Part shown: positions 1-7,437 of the stretch, piece by piece
Layout: each line of letters opens with the position of its first letter
Numbering within the stretch: the first letter of the stretch is position 1
From: Phyllobacterium zundukense
GTDB lineage: Bacteria; Pseudomonadota; Alphaproteobacteria; Rhizobiales; Rhizobiaceae
DNA length: 64,000 nt
Assembly: GCF_002764115.1 (NCBI RefSeq)
Contig: NZ_CP017940.1
Coordinates: 842,501-906,500 of the forward strand
Direction of reading: 5' to 3'
Position numbers and translations under genes: made by a program
The notes under the pieces: model-generated
The model's database searches: none
What the model was told of the DNA's origin: nothing
The model's input: only the letters and a program-made list of their open reading frames with translations

Positions 1-5
1 AAAAC

Positions 6-896
6 ATGGCATCCGTTCCATTTGATCAGCTTGAAGGTTACATCTGGATGAACGGCGAATTCGTTCGCTGGGCGGATGCCAAGGTTCACGTGCTGACTCA
101 CGGCTTGCATTATGCAAGCTCCGTCTTTGAAGGGGAACGCGCCTATGGCGGCGAAATCTTCAAACTCAACGAACACACGGAACGCTTGCACGAATCGGCA
201 CGCATACTGGGGTTCAAGATTCCTTTCACGGTTGAAGAATTGAACGAGGCAAGCCGGAAACTCCTGGCCAAACAAGGCTTCCAGGATGCCTATGTCCGTC
301 CGATCGCTTGGCGCGGCAGTGAGTCGATGGGCGTTTCGGCTCAGGCCAACAAGATCAATGTCGCTATCGCCATCTGGCAGTGGCCAAGCTATTTCGATCC
401 TGCGCAGAAGCTGAAGGGTATCCGGCTTGACCTTGCTGAATATCGCCGCCCTGATCCTAAAACAGCACCGTCCAAATCAAAGGCAGCCGGTCTGTACATG
501 ATTTGCACGATCTCGAAGCATGCCGCCGAAGCCAAGGGCTATGCCGATGCCCTGATGCTCGATTGGCGTGGGCAGGTTGCCGAGGCGACGGGTGCCAATG
601 TGTTCTTCGTCAAGGATGGAGTCATTCATACGCCGACGCCCGATTGCTTCCTCGACGGTATTACCCGCCGCACGGTTATCGATCTGGCCAAGCGGCGCGG
701 CTACGAAGTTGTCGAGCGAACAATCATGCCGGAAGAACTCGACAGTTTCGAGCAATGCTTCCTGACTGGCACTGCCGCAGAAGTTACTCCGGTTTCGGAG
801 ATCGGCCCCCATCGTTTCACTGTCGGCGAAATCGCGATCAATCTGATGAATGATTATGCGGCTGAAGTAATGCCAAAGAAAGCTGCTGCCGAATAG
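6..896 (+). CDS. ilvE: Branched-chain amino acid aminotransferase
   Basis: This is a fold-type IV PLP aminotransferase that interconverts valine, leucine and isoleucine with their 2-oxo acids, using glutamate/2-oxoglutarate, in the cytoplasm. The 296-residue length is normal for the family. The PLP lysine is most likely K159 in the S-K-A-A-G context, followed by the EATGAN and LDGITRRT segments that bind the cofactor phosphate and form the active-site wall. The ATG lies 5 bases inside the window, so its ribosome binding site and promoter cannot be seen. A hairpin follows about 25 bases after the stop. A D-amino-acid transaminase or aminodeoxychorismate lyase is a less likely relative because the overall length and motifs fit IlvE. 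Confidence 0.93.
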   Translation: MASVPFDQLEGYIWMNGEFVRWADAKVHVLTHGLHYASSVFEGERAYGGEIFKLNEHTERLHESARILGFKIPFTVEELNEASRKLLAKQGFQDAYVRPIAWRGSESMGVSAQANKINVAIAIWQWPSYFDPAQKLKGIRLDLAEYRRPDPKTAPSKSKAAGLYMICTISKHAAEAKGYADALMLDWRGQVAEATGANVFFVKDGVIHTPTPDCFLDGITRRTVIDLAKRRGYEVVERTIMPEELDSFEQCFLTGTAAEVTPVSEIGPHRFTVGEIAINLMNDYAAEVMPKKAAAE

Positions 897-921
897 CCGA
901 AAGTTAAATCCAAAATAGTGT

Positions 922-953
922 TTGATACCTCTTCATGGAGGTATCAAGTTGTT
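922..953 (+). terminator. Hairpin after ilvE, weak terminator
   Basis: A perfect 10-bp stem (TTGATACCTC paired with GAGGTATCAA) closes a six-base loop and is followed by a T-rich but interrupted tail (GTTGTTTG). It sits 25 bases after the ilvE stop. The poor U-tract makes termination partial at best. Confidence 0.45.
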
Positions 954-981
954 TGACATTGCTTAAAACTTAGTCATCATG
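953..981 (+). promoter_or_regulatory. Candidate sigma-70 promoter
   Basis: A consensus -35 (TTGACA, 953-958) is followed after 17 bases by ATCATG (976-981), a poor -10. It would serve the glycine-rich protein gene. The perfect -35 and correct spacing argue for it; the -10 argues against. Confidence 0.33.
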
Positions 982-1030
982 ATGGTTGTCAGGCATGAGT
1001 CTGGCTCGAAACGTTGACGGGGTGTCAATC

Positions 1031-1342
1031 ATGGAAGCGCTTCTTCCTATTATTATCCAGCTTATCTCAGGTGGTGTCGGCGGTAATATTGTCGGCGGTC
1101 TTCTCAAGAACCTGAGCCTCGGCACAACCGGCAACTCAGTTGCTGGCGGCATTGGCGGACTTATAGGCGGTTATCTGACACAGTATCTCGGCTCCGGTGG
1201 TGCCGAAATGGTGGCTAATGCAGCAACATCATCGGGGCTTGATCTAGGCTCCATCATCGGCCAGGTCGCCGGCGGCGGCGTAGGTGGCCTAATTCTGACG
1301 GCGATCGTAGGGGCAATCAAGAATTCGATGGCGAAGACCTGA
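1031..1342 (+). CDS. Glycine-rich hydrophobic membrane protein
   Basis: I do not recognise a named family. The 103-residue protein is almost entirely hydrophobic and glycine-rich. The N-terminal segment MEALLPIIIQLISGG is followed by several GGxGG / GGLIGG stretches typical of glycine-zipper packing in membranes, and by a second hydrophobic segment near the C-terminus. Similar short proteins are common in rhizobia without an assigned role. The ATG at 1031 is preferred because the protein begins directly with the hydrophobic segment. An in-frame TTG at 986 would add 15 residues, and neither start has a strong Shine-Dalgarno. It stands alone between hairpins and is probably monocistronic. Confidence 0.6.
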   Translation: MEALLPIIIQLISGGVGGNIVGGLLKNLSLGTTGNSVAGGIGGLIGGYLTQYLGSGGAEMVANAATSSGLDLGSIIGQVAGGGVGGLILTAIVGAIKNSMAKT

Positions 1343-1370
1343 TCTAGTCGGGATGCAAACGATTTTTTGA

Positions 1371-1396
1371 GGGCGGTCCATGGCCGCCCTTTTCAT
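1371..1396 (+). terminator. Rho-independent terminator
   Basis: The stem GGGCGG/CCGCCC (1371-1376 with 1384-1389) has a short loop and is followed by TTTTCATTT. It lies 28 bases after the stop of the glycine-rich protein gene. Confidence 0.75.
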
Positions 1397-1457
1397 TTGA
1401 GCGTTCTTGGCCTTAGATATTCGCGTGAAGGCCACAATAGCATGGGATTAGTACGAA

Positions 1458-2105
1458 ATGGGACAATTGCAGGCCGGTATTATTCCTGTCACGGCCTTTC
1501 AGCAAAACTGCACGATCCTCTTTGACAGTGACGACAAGCACGGCGTTCTCATTGATCCGGGCGGGGACAATGAGCAGGTCTTAAATGCAATCCAGTCAAA
1601 TGGCATTGTGATTGAAGCTATCTGGATCACGCACGGCCATATCGATCATGCAGCCGGTGCCATGGACATGAAGGACGCGCTTGGCGTCGACATCATCGGA
1701 CCACACGAAGCCGACCGCTTTCTTTTGGACAGTCTGGAATCAACGGCCTTGCAATATGGCATTACGGACAAGGTCCGCAATTGCACGCCCGACCGGTGGT
1801 TGAATGACGGCGATACGGTATCGTTCGGCTCGCATGTTTTCGAAGTGCTGCATTGTCCTGGCCATGCGCCCGGTCACGTCGTTTATTTCAACCGGGTAGC
1901 GAAGTTCGCCCATGTGGGCGATGTCTTGTTCAATGGATCGGTTGGGCGGACGGATTTGCCGGGTGGCGACCATGCCGCGCTGATCAACTCTATCAAGACG
2001 AAGCTCTTGCCGCTCGGAGACGATATCGGTTTCATATGCGGCCATGGGCCTGGCGGGCGTTTCGGTGAAGAGCGCCGCACCAATCCATTCCTGATACAGG
2101 CATAA
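1458..2105 (+). CDS. MBL-fold hydrolase, glyoxalase II-like (YcbL type)
   Basis: This is a cytoplasmic metallo-beta-lactamase-fold hydrolase of 215 residues, the short glyoxalase-II-like type. The diagnostic HxHxDH motif is at residues 59-64 (HGHIDH). Further metal ligands are the histidines in the CPGHAPGH segment, the Asp of HVGDVLF and the late His of CGHGPGG. By family knowledge it hydrolyses a thioester or lactone such as S-lactoylglutathione. The exact substrate cannot be read from sequence, and no full GloB C-terminal domain is present. It is transcribed alone; a stem-loop directly follows the stop codon. Confidence 0.85.
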   Translation: MGQLQAGIIPVTAFQQNCTILFDSDDKHGVLIDPGGDNEQVLNAIQSNGIVIEAIWITHGHIDHAAGAMDMKDALGVDIIGPHEADRFLLDSLESTALQYGITDKVRNCTPDRWLNDGDTVSFGSHVFEVLHCPGHAPGHVVYFNRVAKFAHVGDVLFNGSVGRTDLPGGDHAALINSIKTKLLPLGDDIGFICGHGPGGRFGEERRTNPFLIQA

Positions 2106-2131
2106 AAAAACCGCCGGTTTACCGGCGGTTC
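2104..2131. terminator. Bidirectional terminator
   Basis: The stem AACCGCCGG/CCGGCGGTT has a TTTA loop (2109-2130). Seven A residues on its left give a U-run for the BA14K gene read on the minus strand, and a weaker T-rich tail follows on the plus strand. It separates two convergent genes. Confidence 0.8.
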
Positions 2132-2152
2132 TTCGAGGCTTTCTGATCAAAA

Positions 2153-2584
2153 TCAGTTGGCATTGCAGAAGTAGTCGCGTCCATCATACCCGCGGAATGT
2201 GCCGGTCTCCGGGTTGAATGAGCGATAGCGATCTGAGCAATAGCGGTACCATTCACGTGACCAGGGCTGTGCCGCGCCGTAATAACGGGGAGCCTGAACT
2301 TCGCGATAGACGCGGACAGGAGCGCGATATGCCGGACGGTAGCCATCATCGTAGTCGCGGTAAATCACTTCCGGTTCGCGTGGCTGGGCAAGCACACTGC
2401 CGAGTACGGCACCAGCTGCAAGGCCGATTGCACCAGCTGCCAATGCGTCGCCGCCGTTGTTGTGGTGACGGTGGCGATAGTAGCGATCACCGCGCCAATC
2501 GTCGGCGGACGCCGAAGTGAGGGGTACCATGACCGTTGCAAGAGCGGCGGTTGCGAGAATGGCAATCTTGGTGCCTTTGTTCAT
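2153..2584 (-). CDS. BA14K-family secreted protein
   Basis: This 143-residue exported protein has an N-terminal signal peptide (MNKGTKIAILATAALATVMV to about residue 27), a short Gly/Ala-rich hydrophobic stretch near residues 45-67, and a C-terminal BA14K-like domain (WYRYCSDRYRSFNPETGTF...GRDYFC). The family is named after a Brucella abortus immunoreactive protein reported to have lectin-like properties; its role in the cell is not settled. The start at 2584 is chosen because AAAGGAGG lies 6 bases upstream and the signal peptide begins there. Longer in-frame starts lack this. It converges on the MBL gene through a shared terminator. Confidence 0.85.
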   Translation of the reverse strand: MNKGTKIAILATAALATVMVPLTSASADDWRGDRYYRHRHHNNGGDALAAGAIGLAAGAVLGSVLAQPREPEVIYRDYDDGYRPAYRAPVRVYREVQAPRYYGAAQPWSREWYRYCSDRYRSFNPETGTFRGYDGRDYFCNAN

Positions 2585-2937
2585 CTGTGCCTCCTTTGAA
2601 GCATCCTTGGTGAAGCGTTGTTTTGCTTCGCCTGATAGTGTGGGGCTGGACTTCAAGTGGGGGCGCCAGCCGTGATGTCTGTTTTATCCGTTCCCGAATG
2701 AATGCAAGCTGAACGGAAACCACAGGATCTCGTTCCGCGGTCAGCCAGGCCGGAATAAATACATCGAATATCAGCAAATCCAAGGCGGGAGAGTGGCGCG
2801 ATTGTAGCTGCACCATTCATTGCAAAAGTGCGCGTCCCAATAGCAGCGGAAAGGACTGGGCCTTTCCGCGCAATATGTTCCAGAAATCAAAACCCCCGGC
2901 ATCGCCGGGGATTTTTGGCGGCTTCAGCCGCCAGGAA
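2585..2937. other. Intergenic region between BA14K gene and cspA
   Basis: No gene is visible. It holds the cspA terminators at its right end and a perfect 9-bp GC-rich hairpin at 2846-2869 (GCGGAAAGG/CCTTTCCGC) without a T-run. The BA14K promoter must lie here on the minus strand, but I see no convincing -35/-10 pair. Confidence 0.5.
2888..2933 (-). terminator. Double-hairpin terminator of cspA
   Basis: Read on the minus strand, a hairpin (TGGCGGCTGAAGCCGCCA, 2916-2933) is followed by a second one (CCCCGGCGATGCCGGGGG, 2892-2910) ending in a T-run. Both lie immediately after the cspA stop codon. Confidence 0.8.
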
Positions 2938-3153
2938 TTATTCAGTGACCGAAATGTTAACGGCCTTTGGGCCCTTACCACGACGATCAGGCTCGGTATC
3001 GAAGGAGACCTTCTGATTATCTGCGAGACCTGTGAGACCGGACGCTTGAACTGCGGAGATATGAACGAAAATGTCCGCTGCGCCGTCATCCGGCTTGATA
3101 AAGCCAAAGCCTTTTTCACTGTTGAAGAATTTGACCGTACCGGTCTGTGCCAT
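2938..3153 (-). CDS. cspA: Cold-shock protein, CspA family
   Basis: This is a 71-residue single cold-shock domain that binds single-stranded nucleic acids and melts RNA structure. The RNP1-like KGFGFI and RNP2-like DIFVHISA motifs are intact, with an additional conserved VKFFNSEKG start. Length and spacing are standard. The start is supported by AAGGAA about 8 bases upstream. A long untranslated leader of roughly 220 bases is predicted, as usual for cspA genes whose leaders control translation. A second, different cspA-type gene is at 36994-37206. Whether this copy is cold-induced or constitutive cannot be told from sequence. Confidence 0.93.
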   Translation of the reverse strand: MAQTGTVKFFNSEKGFGFIKPDDGAADIFVHISAVQASGLTGLADNQKVSFDTEPDRRGKGPKAVNISVTE

Positions 3154-3543
3154 GCTTCGTTCCTTTTCCTTACTTACCGCGTTCCCCTCCGGGCTTGCGG
3201 GATTGGTAGTATACCGCCTTCTGTAAGCTACGTTCGGCGGAAGTCATGCAGGCAGTTCTCGAATTCAGGAAAGGAGCCGATCATTGCCGGGATTACTCCC
3301 GACCCGGTATTCTTGCGGTTCCGGCGCGCCGTTCTTCCAGTCTTCCAGTGTTCGCAAATGCCCGAACGCTTTGAGACTGCTAGAATAAGTGTTTTTTGGC
3401 AAGCAAAAGTTTTTCTGCAATTTATACGATTATACCGGACAGCTGTGCAGCTTAGATACTTATAGGTAGAAAATTCTAGTCGGGCGTGCCTGTACTGGGG
3501 TGGCTCACGTCATCATAAGTACCGACATGCCGAAACCTGGCGG
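3154..3543 (-). other. cspA leader and transglycosylase 3' spacer
   Basis: No gene is visible in 390 bases. On the minus strand it contains a candidate promoter at 3378-3406 and then about 218 bases of leader up to the cspA start. No strong hairpin terminator for the upstream transglycosylase gene is apparent. Confidence 0.5.
3378..3406 (-). promoter_or_regulatory. Candidate cspA promoter
   Basis: Read on the minus strand, TTGCTT (3401-3406) and CTAGCA (3378-3383) are separated by exactly 17 bases, a reasonable rhizobial RpoD promoter. The predicted start is near 3371. Confidence 0.45.
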
Positions 3544-4413
3544 CTATCGGTTGCGGAGCACGATACAGGCCCCTCCGGCGCTGTGGAGCAGGGTGCAGAT
3601 TTGATTGGCCTCACTTCGGCTGTCCGCCCCGATACGTACGGCATAGATGCCGCGTCGTCCCATTGCGGTACGGTTGCGGCTGATAACGGGCTCATGCTTA
3701 TTGAGGATCGCTGGAAAACTGCGGCGCAAGCGCTGGAGCTGACCGACGGCCGCCGAACGGCGAAAATTGCCGGCAATCTGGATGCCCCACGGTTTGGGCT
3801 TGATCTGGGCCATGGCAATGGTTGCAAAGCGGACAATCGGCAGCTGGCGGCATGCGGCATCGAAGCTGAGCTTGGCATTGAGCGGGCGTGCGTTTATTTC
3901 GGTGCCTGCTGCGAAATCGTCCGCTGACCGCCCCGTAATGTCGAGCACATATTCTTCTGTTTCGAGTGGGAGGAAGCCACCGCTCGACAGCCAATTCGCC
4001 ACCCGCGTCGGGCCGGCATTGTAGGCAGCAGCTGCCAGACCCCAGTTGCCGAAGGATCTGCGCAGGTCCTTCAAAAGCGCTGCGGACGCTGGCAGAGCCT
4101 TGGCGAAGTCGAAAGGATCGTCGAGATTTCGCTCTTTGGCCGTTCCCGGCATGAACTGGGCGATACCTTGTGCACCAACGGGGCTTGTCGCCTGGACATC
4201 GAAACGGCTTTCTTTCCAGATCAGCCTTGCGAAGAAATCACGTGGAACCCCGTTCCCATCCGCATGTGTCGCGATGGCTGCGCAGATCTGCCCGACAGTC
4301 GGTGTTGGGGGTTTTGCGGGCGTTGAAACGAACGGATTGTCCGCTGCCCACGCATCGAGCGGGGCCAGCACCAGGAATGCTGCCATAAAGCTGAGCTGTC
4401 TGAGCCAATTCAC
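3544..4413 (-). CDS. Lytic murein transglycosylase with C-terminal SPOR-like segment
   Basis: This periplasmic peptidoglycan-cleaving enzyme has 289 residues. It has a signal peptide (about residues 1-24, ending AWA), then an SLT domain with the catalytic glutamate in LIWKESRFD, the QGIAQFMPGTA motif and the AAAYNAGPTRV motif. The C-terminus (YAVRIGADSRSEANQICTLL) resembles a SPOR domain, which would target septal peptidoglycan. The GTG at 4413 is chosen because the signal peptide starts there with AAGGGGA upstream. The same frame stays open far upstream, but that would overlap the divergent Kazal lipoprotein gene and has no signal sequence. It points away from the Kazal gene and probably has its own promoter. 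Confidence 0.87.
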   Translation of the reverse strand: MNWLRQLSFMAAFLVLAPLDAWAADNPFVSTPAKPPTPTVGQICAAIATHADGNGVPRDFFARLIWKESRFDVQATSPVGAQGIAQFMPGTAKERNLDDPFDFAKALPASAALLKDLRRSFGNWGLAAAAYNAGPTRVANWLSSGGFLPLETEEYVLDITGRSADDFAAGTEINARPLNAKLSFDAACRQLPIVRFATIAMAQIKPKPWGIQIAGNFRRSAAVGQLQRLRRSFPAILNKHEPVISRNRTAMGRRGIYAVRIGADSRSEANQICTLLHSAGGACIVLRNR

Positions 4414-4542
4414 TCTGTTGTCATTCCCCTTCAAGATAAGGATACAGGCATAAAGCACAGCTCTATTTCTGATAAGAGGTATATGCGCAATGATTCCATT
4501 GTTTTGATCGGTTTGCGTAACGTTTGAATGAAGGGAGAGGTC

Positions 4543-5022
4543 ATGCAAGCGCAGATAAGGAATTTCCTGAAAATTGCTGCGGTAATGGCAGTGACGGCTA
4601 TAGTCGCGAGCTGCACAGTTGCGGTGGAGGACGGTGGCCCCCATTATCCGCGCCCCGATCGGCCCGAGCGGCCGCAATTCTGTACGCGCGAATATGCGCC
4701 GGTTTGCGGCGTTCGTGGATCTGTGCGTCAGACATTTGGCAATGCCTGCGAGGCGCGCTCCAGGGATTTTCGCATCGTTGGCTCTGGAGAATGTAGCTAT
4801 CAGGATAGGCCGGGTGGCGGCTGGAGCGGACAGCCGGGTCGGCCAGATAGGCCAGATAGGCCAGGTGGCCCCGGTCAACCGTACAGACCCGAGGAACCGC
4901 GCATGTGCACGCAGCAATATGCGCCCGTATGTGCCCGCCGTGGCAACTCGGTTCAATCTTTCGGCAATGCCTGCGAGGCTGGCAATGCAGGTTATCGGGT
5001 GATTGGCGAAGGACGGTGCTAA
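4543..5022 (+). CDS. Lipoprotein with two Kazal-like domains
   Basis: This predicted lipoprotein of 159 residues has a signal peptide with lipobox IVAS-C (Cys24), then two Kazal-type modules. Module 1 has cysteines 47, 55, 69 and 84; module 2 has 122, 130, 144 and 159. The cysteine spacing is identical in both, and both share APVC and FGNACEA. A Pro/Gly/Arg/Asp-rich linker with a short repeated PDRPDRP stretch joins them. Kazal domains classically inhibit serine proteases using six cysteines; here each module has four, so the fold is reduced and inhibitor activity is only possible. The start at 4543 has GGGAGAGG just upstream. An ATG five codons earlier is the alternative. Confidence 0.75.
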   Translation: MQAQIRNFLKIAAVMAVTAIVASCTVAVEDGGPHYPRPDRPERPQFCTREYAPVCGVRGSVRQTFGNACEARSRDFRIVGSGECSYQDRPGGGWSGQPGRPDRPDRPGGPGQPYRPEEPRMCTQQYAPVCARRGNSVQSFGNACEAGNAGYRVIGEGRC

Positions 5023-5094
5023 TATACTGAGCTTCAGCCAGGCGAGGCGACCCGCCCGGCTGAAGGTCAGACAATCAACGGAGCGAGCTTTCCC

Positions 5095-5796
5095 ATGCCT
5101 TCTTCCATAACAACAATCGGTTTCGACGCGGACGATACGCTCTGGCAGAACGAACAGTTTTTCCGGACATCGGAAAAGCACTTTGCCGATCTCTTGTCTC
5201 CACATGTGGAGATTGCGGATCTTTCCGACCGATTGCTTGCGATCGAGAAGCGCAACCTCGATCTCTACGGTTTCGGCATCAAGGGTTTCACACTTTCATT
5301 GATCGAAACGGCAGTCGAAGTAACGGAAGGTCAGGTTCCATCTTCGGTTATCGCCGAGATTCTGGCCGCCGGTCGGGAAATGCTGCGTCATCCGGTTGAA
5401 ACTTTACCGCATGTGCAGGAAACGCTGGAGCAACTGGCCGATCAATATCGACTCGTGCTGATCACGAAGGGCGATCTGTTCGATCAGGAACGCAAGCTGG
5501 CGCAATCGGGGCTCGGTGATTTCTTCGATGCGGTGGAAATCGTCAGCAATAAGGACAGAGCGACCTATCAACGGGTTTTCAGCCGTCACGGTGACGGCGC
5601 GGAACGAGCCATGATGATCGGTAACTCGCTGAAATCCGATGTGGTTCCCGCGATCGAGGCTGGCAGTTGGGGCATATTCGTACCGCACGAATTGACCTGG
5701 GCGCTTGAACATGTCGATGCGCCGGTTGCCGAGCCTCGTTTCAGGGAGATCGGGCATCTCGGCGAGTTGGTGCCGCTTCTCGCGAAGATCAGTTGA
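5095..5796 (+). CDS. HAD-superfamily hydrolase
   Basis: This cytoplasmic phosphatase-type HAD enzyme has 233 residues. Motif I is FDADDTLW with nucleophile D11 and acid/base D13. Motif II is LITKGD, motif III the Lys in VSNKDR, and motif IV MIGNSLKSDVVPA. A helical cap lies between motifs I and II (class I). The substrate cannot be deduced; relatives include phosphoglycolate phosphatase-like and YjjG-like enzymes. It follows the Kazal gene by 72 bases in the same direction and its stop abuts the stop of the convergent ATPase gene with no spacer, so the two transcripts overlap. Confidence 0.85.
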   Translation: MPSSITTIGFDADDTLWQNEQFFRTSEKHFADLLSPHVEIADLSDRLLAIEKRNLDLYGFGIKGFTLSLIETAVEVTEGQVPSSVIAEILAAGREMLRHPVETLPHVQETLEQLADQYRLVLITKGDLFDQERKLAQSGLGDFFDAVEIVSNKDRATYQRVFSRHGDGAERAMMIGNSLKSDVVPAIEAGSWGIFVPHELTWALEHVDAPVAEPRFREIGHLGELVPLLAKIS

Positions 5797-7314
5797 TTAT
5801 TCAGCCGCGTGCTGCTCCGGTGTACCTTCATCGGGGCCATTCGGATCGCCGGGCGCGGTCTCGCAACCGAGATCCGGAAAGGCGACAACGCGATTGCCGG
5901 TGAAATCGGTGCGGACGACGATCAGTCCCTGTTCTTCGAAATAGGTGAGGAGCCGCCGGGCGCGCCTGGCGGAATGGGTGCCATAGGCGCGGGCCAAGGT
6001 TGCGTCCGAAGGGCAGGGGCTATTCGTGACGGCAGCTTGCGCCACAATGAAGAATACACCTTGAACATCGTCGGGCAGGGTCTTCGACAGTTCAAGTGCC
6101 TGCTGCCACGGTTCGCTTTGTGCCGTCTCGCCATCGATGCCGGCGCGTGCGACGGCCAGCCTGCGGCGGAAGTCAGGTAGGGCCAGTGCTTCACCCGGCA
6201 CGCGGCGAATGCGGCATCGGACGAGAAAATCTTGGTAGAGAACTGCATCGGTGCGGAAAGACGCGTCGGGATCATTGAGCATTTCATGCATGATCGCATC
6301 GATCAGGCCATTGCGCTCCGCTTGGTCAATCTCGGGAAACAGCGTGGGCGCAGGAGCTTCGGCTTGTGCCAGGGCTTTGGCTTGTGTGAGCTGGTTCAGA
6401 ATGTCGGCAGTGGGGGTCGGTGCTGGCGGAGGAGGCGTGCGACGAACAATGGCACGCCGCTCTTCCGGTGCCGGCGTAAAGATCAAATCATGGGCATCTT
6501 CACCTGGCTGCGGCAGTGGCGTCAGCTTGGGGCTCGATGAACGGGCAGAAGTCTCCACCGGGCCGATGGTGACGGCCAACGGCCGACGCGATAACGCCGG
6601 TCCCAAGGCGACGAAATGGCCACGTGCCAGATCGCGAAACTGTTCTGCCTGCCGCCGTTCCATCCCGAGAAGATCGGAGGCGCGGGCCATGTCGATGTCG
6701 AGAAAAGTACGCCCCATAAGGAAGTTGGAGGCTTCAGCGGCTACGTTCTTCGCAAGCTTGGCCAAGCGTTGCGTGGCGATGACACCGGCTAGGCCACGCT
6801 TGCGTCCGCGGCACATCAGATTGGTCATGGCGCCGAGGGAGAGCTTGCGCGCCTCGTCGGAGACTTCTCCGGCGACGGCTGGTGCAAAAAGCTGCGCCTC
6901 GTCAACAACGACGAGCATCGGATACCAGTAATCCCGTTCGGCATCGAACAGACCGCCAAGAAATGCCGCAGCGCAGCGCATCTGCTGCTCGACATCCAGC
7001 CCTTCGAGGTCAAGCACCACGGAAACCCGGTGCTGGCGAATGCGGGCGGCTATGCGGGTCAACTCGTTCTCTGTACGAGCGCCATCGACAACCACATGGC
7101 CGTATTTGTCGGCCAGAGTGACGAAATCGCCTTCCGGATCGATGACGCATTGCTGCACCCACTGGGCGCTTTGCTCGAGCAGGCGGCGCAACAGGTGCGA
7201 TTTGCCCGAGCCAGAGTTGCCCTGGACGAGCAGGCGGGTGGCCAGAAGCTCTTCCAGATCGAGCATGGCTTTCGCGCCGGCTGGCGCCGCTCCCATGTCG
7301 ATATCGACCTTCAT
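5797..7314 (-). CDS. HerA/DUF87-type ATP-binding protein
   Basis: This 505-residue P-loop ATPase belongs to the HerA-FtsK branch. Walker A is GNSGSGKS (residues 32-39), Walker B is MLVVVDEAQ (about 133-141), an arginine-rich RGRKRGL segment follows, and ATQR (sensor-like) comes after that. The second half is a proline-rich linker (about 290-320) and a probable winged-helix region (about 440-485). HerA proteins are DNA-translocating hexamers that act with the NurA nuclease in archaea and in several bacterial defence systems; no NurA-like or SIR2-like partner is beside it here. The start has TGGAG six bases upstream. Its role is unknown; standalone copies occur in many alphaproteobacteria. Confidence 0.8.
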   Translation of the reverse strand: MKVDIDMGAAPAGAKAMLDLEELLATRLLVQGNSGSGKSHLLRRLLEQSAQWVQQCVIDPEGDFVTLADKYGHVVVDGARTENELTRIAARIRQHRVSVVLDLEGLDVEQQMRCAAAFLGGLFDAERDYWYPMLVVVDEAQLFAPAVAGEVSDEARKLSLGAMTNLMCRGRKRGLAGVIATQRLAKLAKNVAAEASNFLMGRTFLDIDMARASDLLGMERRQAEQFRDLARGHFVALGPALSRRPLAVTIGPVETSARSSSPKLTPLPQPGEDAHDLIFTPAPEERRAIVRRTPPPPAPTPTADILNQLTQAKALAQAEAPAPTLFPEIDQAERNGLIDAIMHEMLNDPDASFRTDAVLYQDFLVRCRIRRVPGEALALPDFRRRLAVARAGIDGETAQSEPWQQALELSKTLPDDVQGVFFIVAQAAVTNSPCPSDATLARAYGTHSARRARRLLTYFEEQGLIVVRTDFTGNRVVAFPDLGCETAPGDPNGPDEGTPEQHAAE

Positions 7315-7335
7315 CGTTTCTCCAGATGCTCAAGT

Positions 7336-7365
7336 GATTCCGCGCGCGAGGTGGCGCGCGGAATC
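7336..7365. repeat. Perfect GC-rich 12-bp hairpin
   Basis: GATTCCGCGCGC pairs perfectly with GCGCGCGGAATC around a six-base loop, just upstream of the HerA-like gene and downstream of the oxidoreductase gene, both on the minus strand. There is no T-run. It may slow transcription or protect the 3' end of the upstream transcript. Confidence 0.6.
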
Positions 7366-7437
7366 CTTAGCATCCCTTTGCGGTTCAGGAGAAGGCCATG
7401 TGGCGCTTCATGGCGGAAACCCACAGCTGGTTTGGCA

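Noticed and set aside
4414..5205. N-terminal extension of the lytic transglycosylase frame to 553 residues
   Set aside because: It would overlap the Kazal lipoprotein gene on the other strand and place the signal peptide in the middle of the protein.
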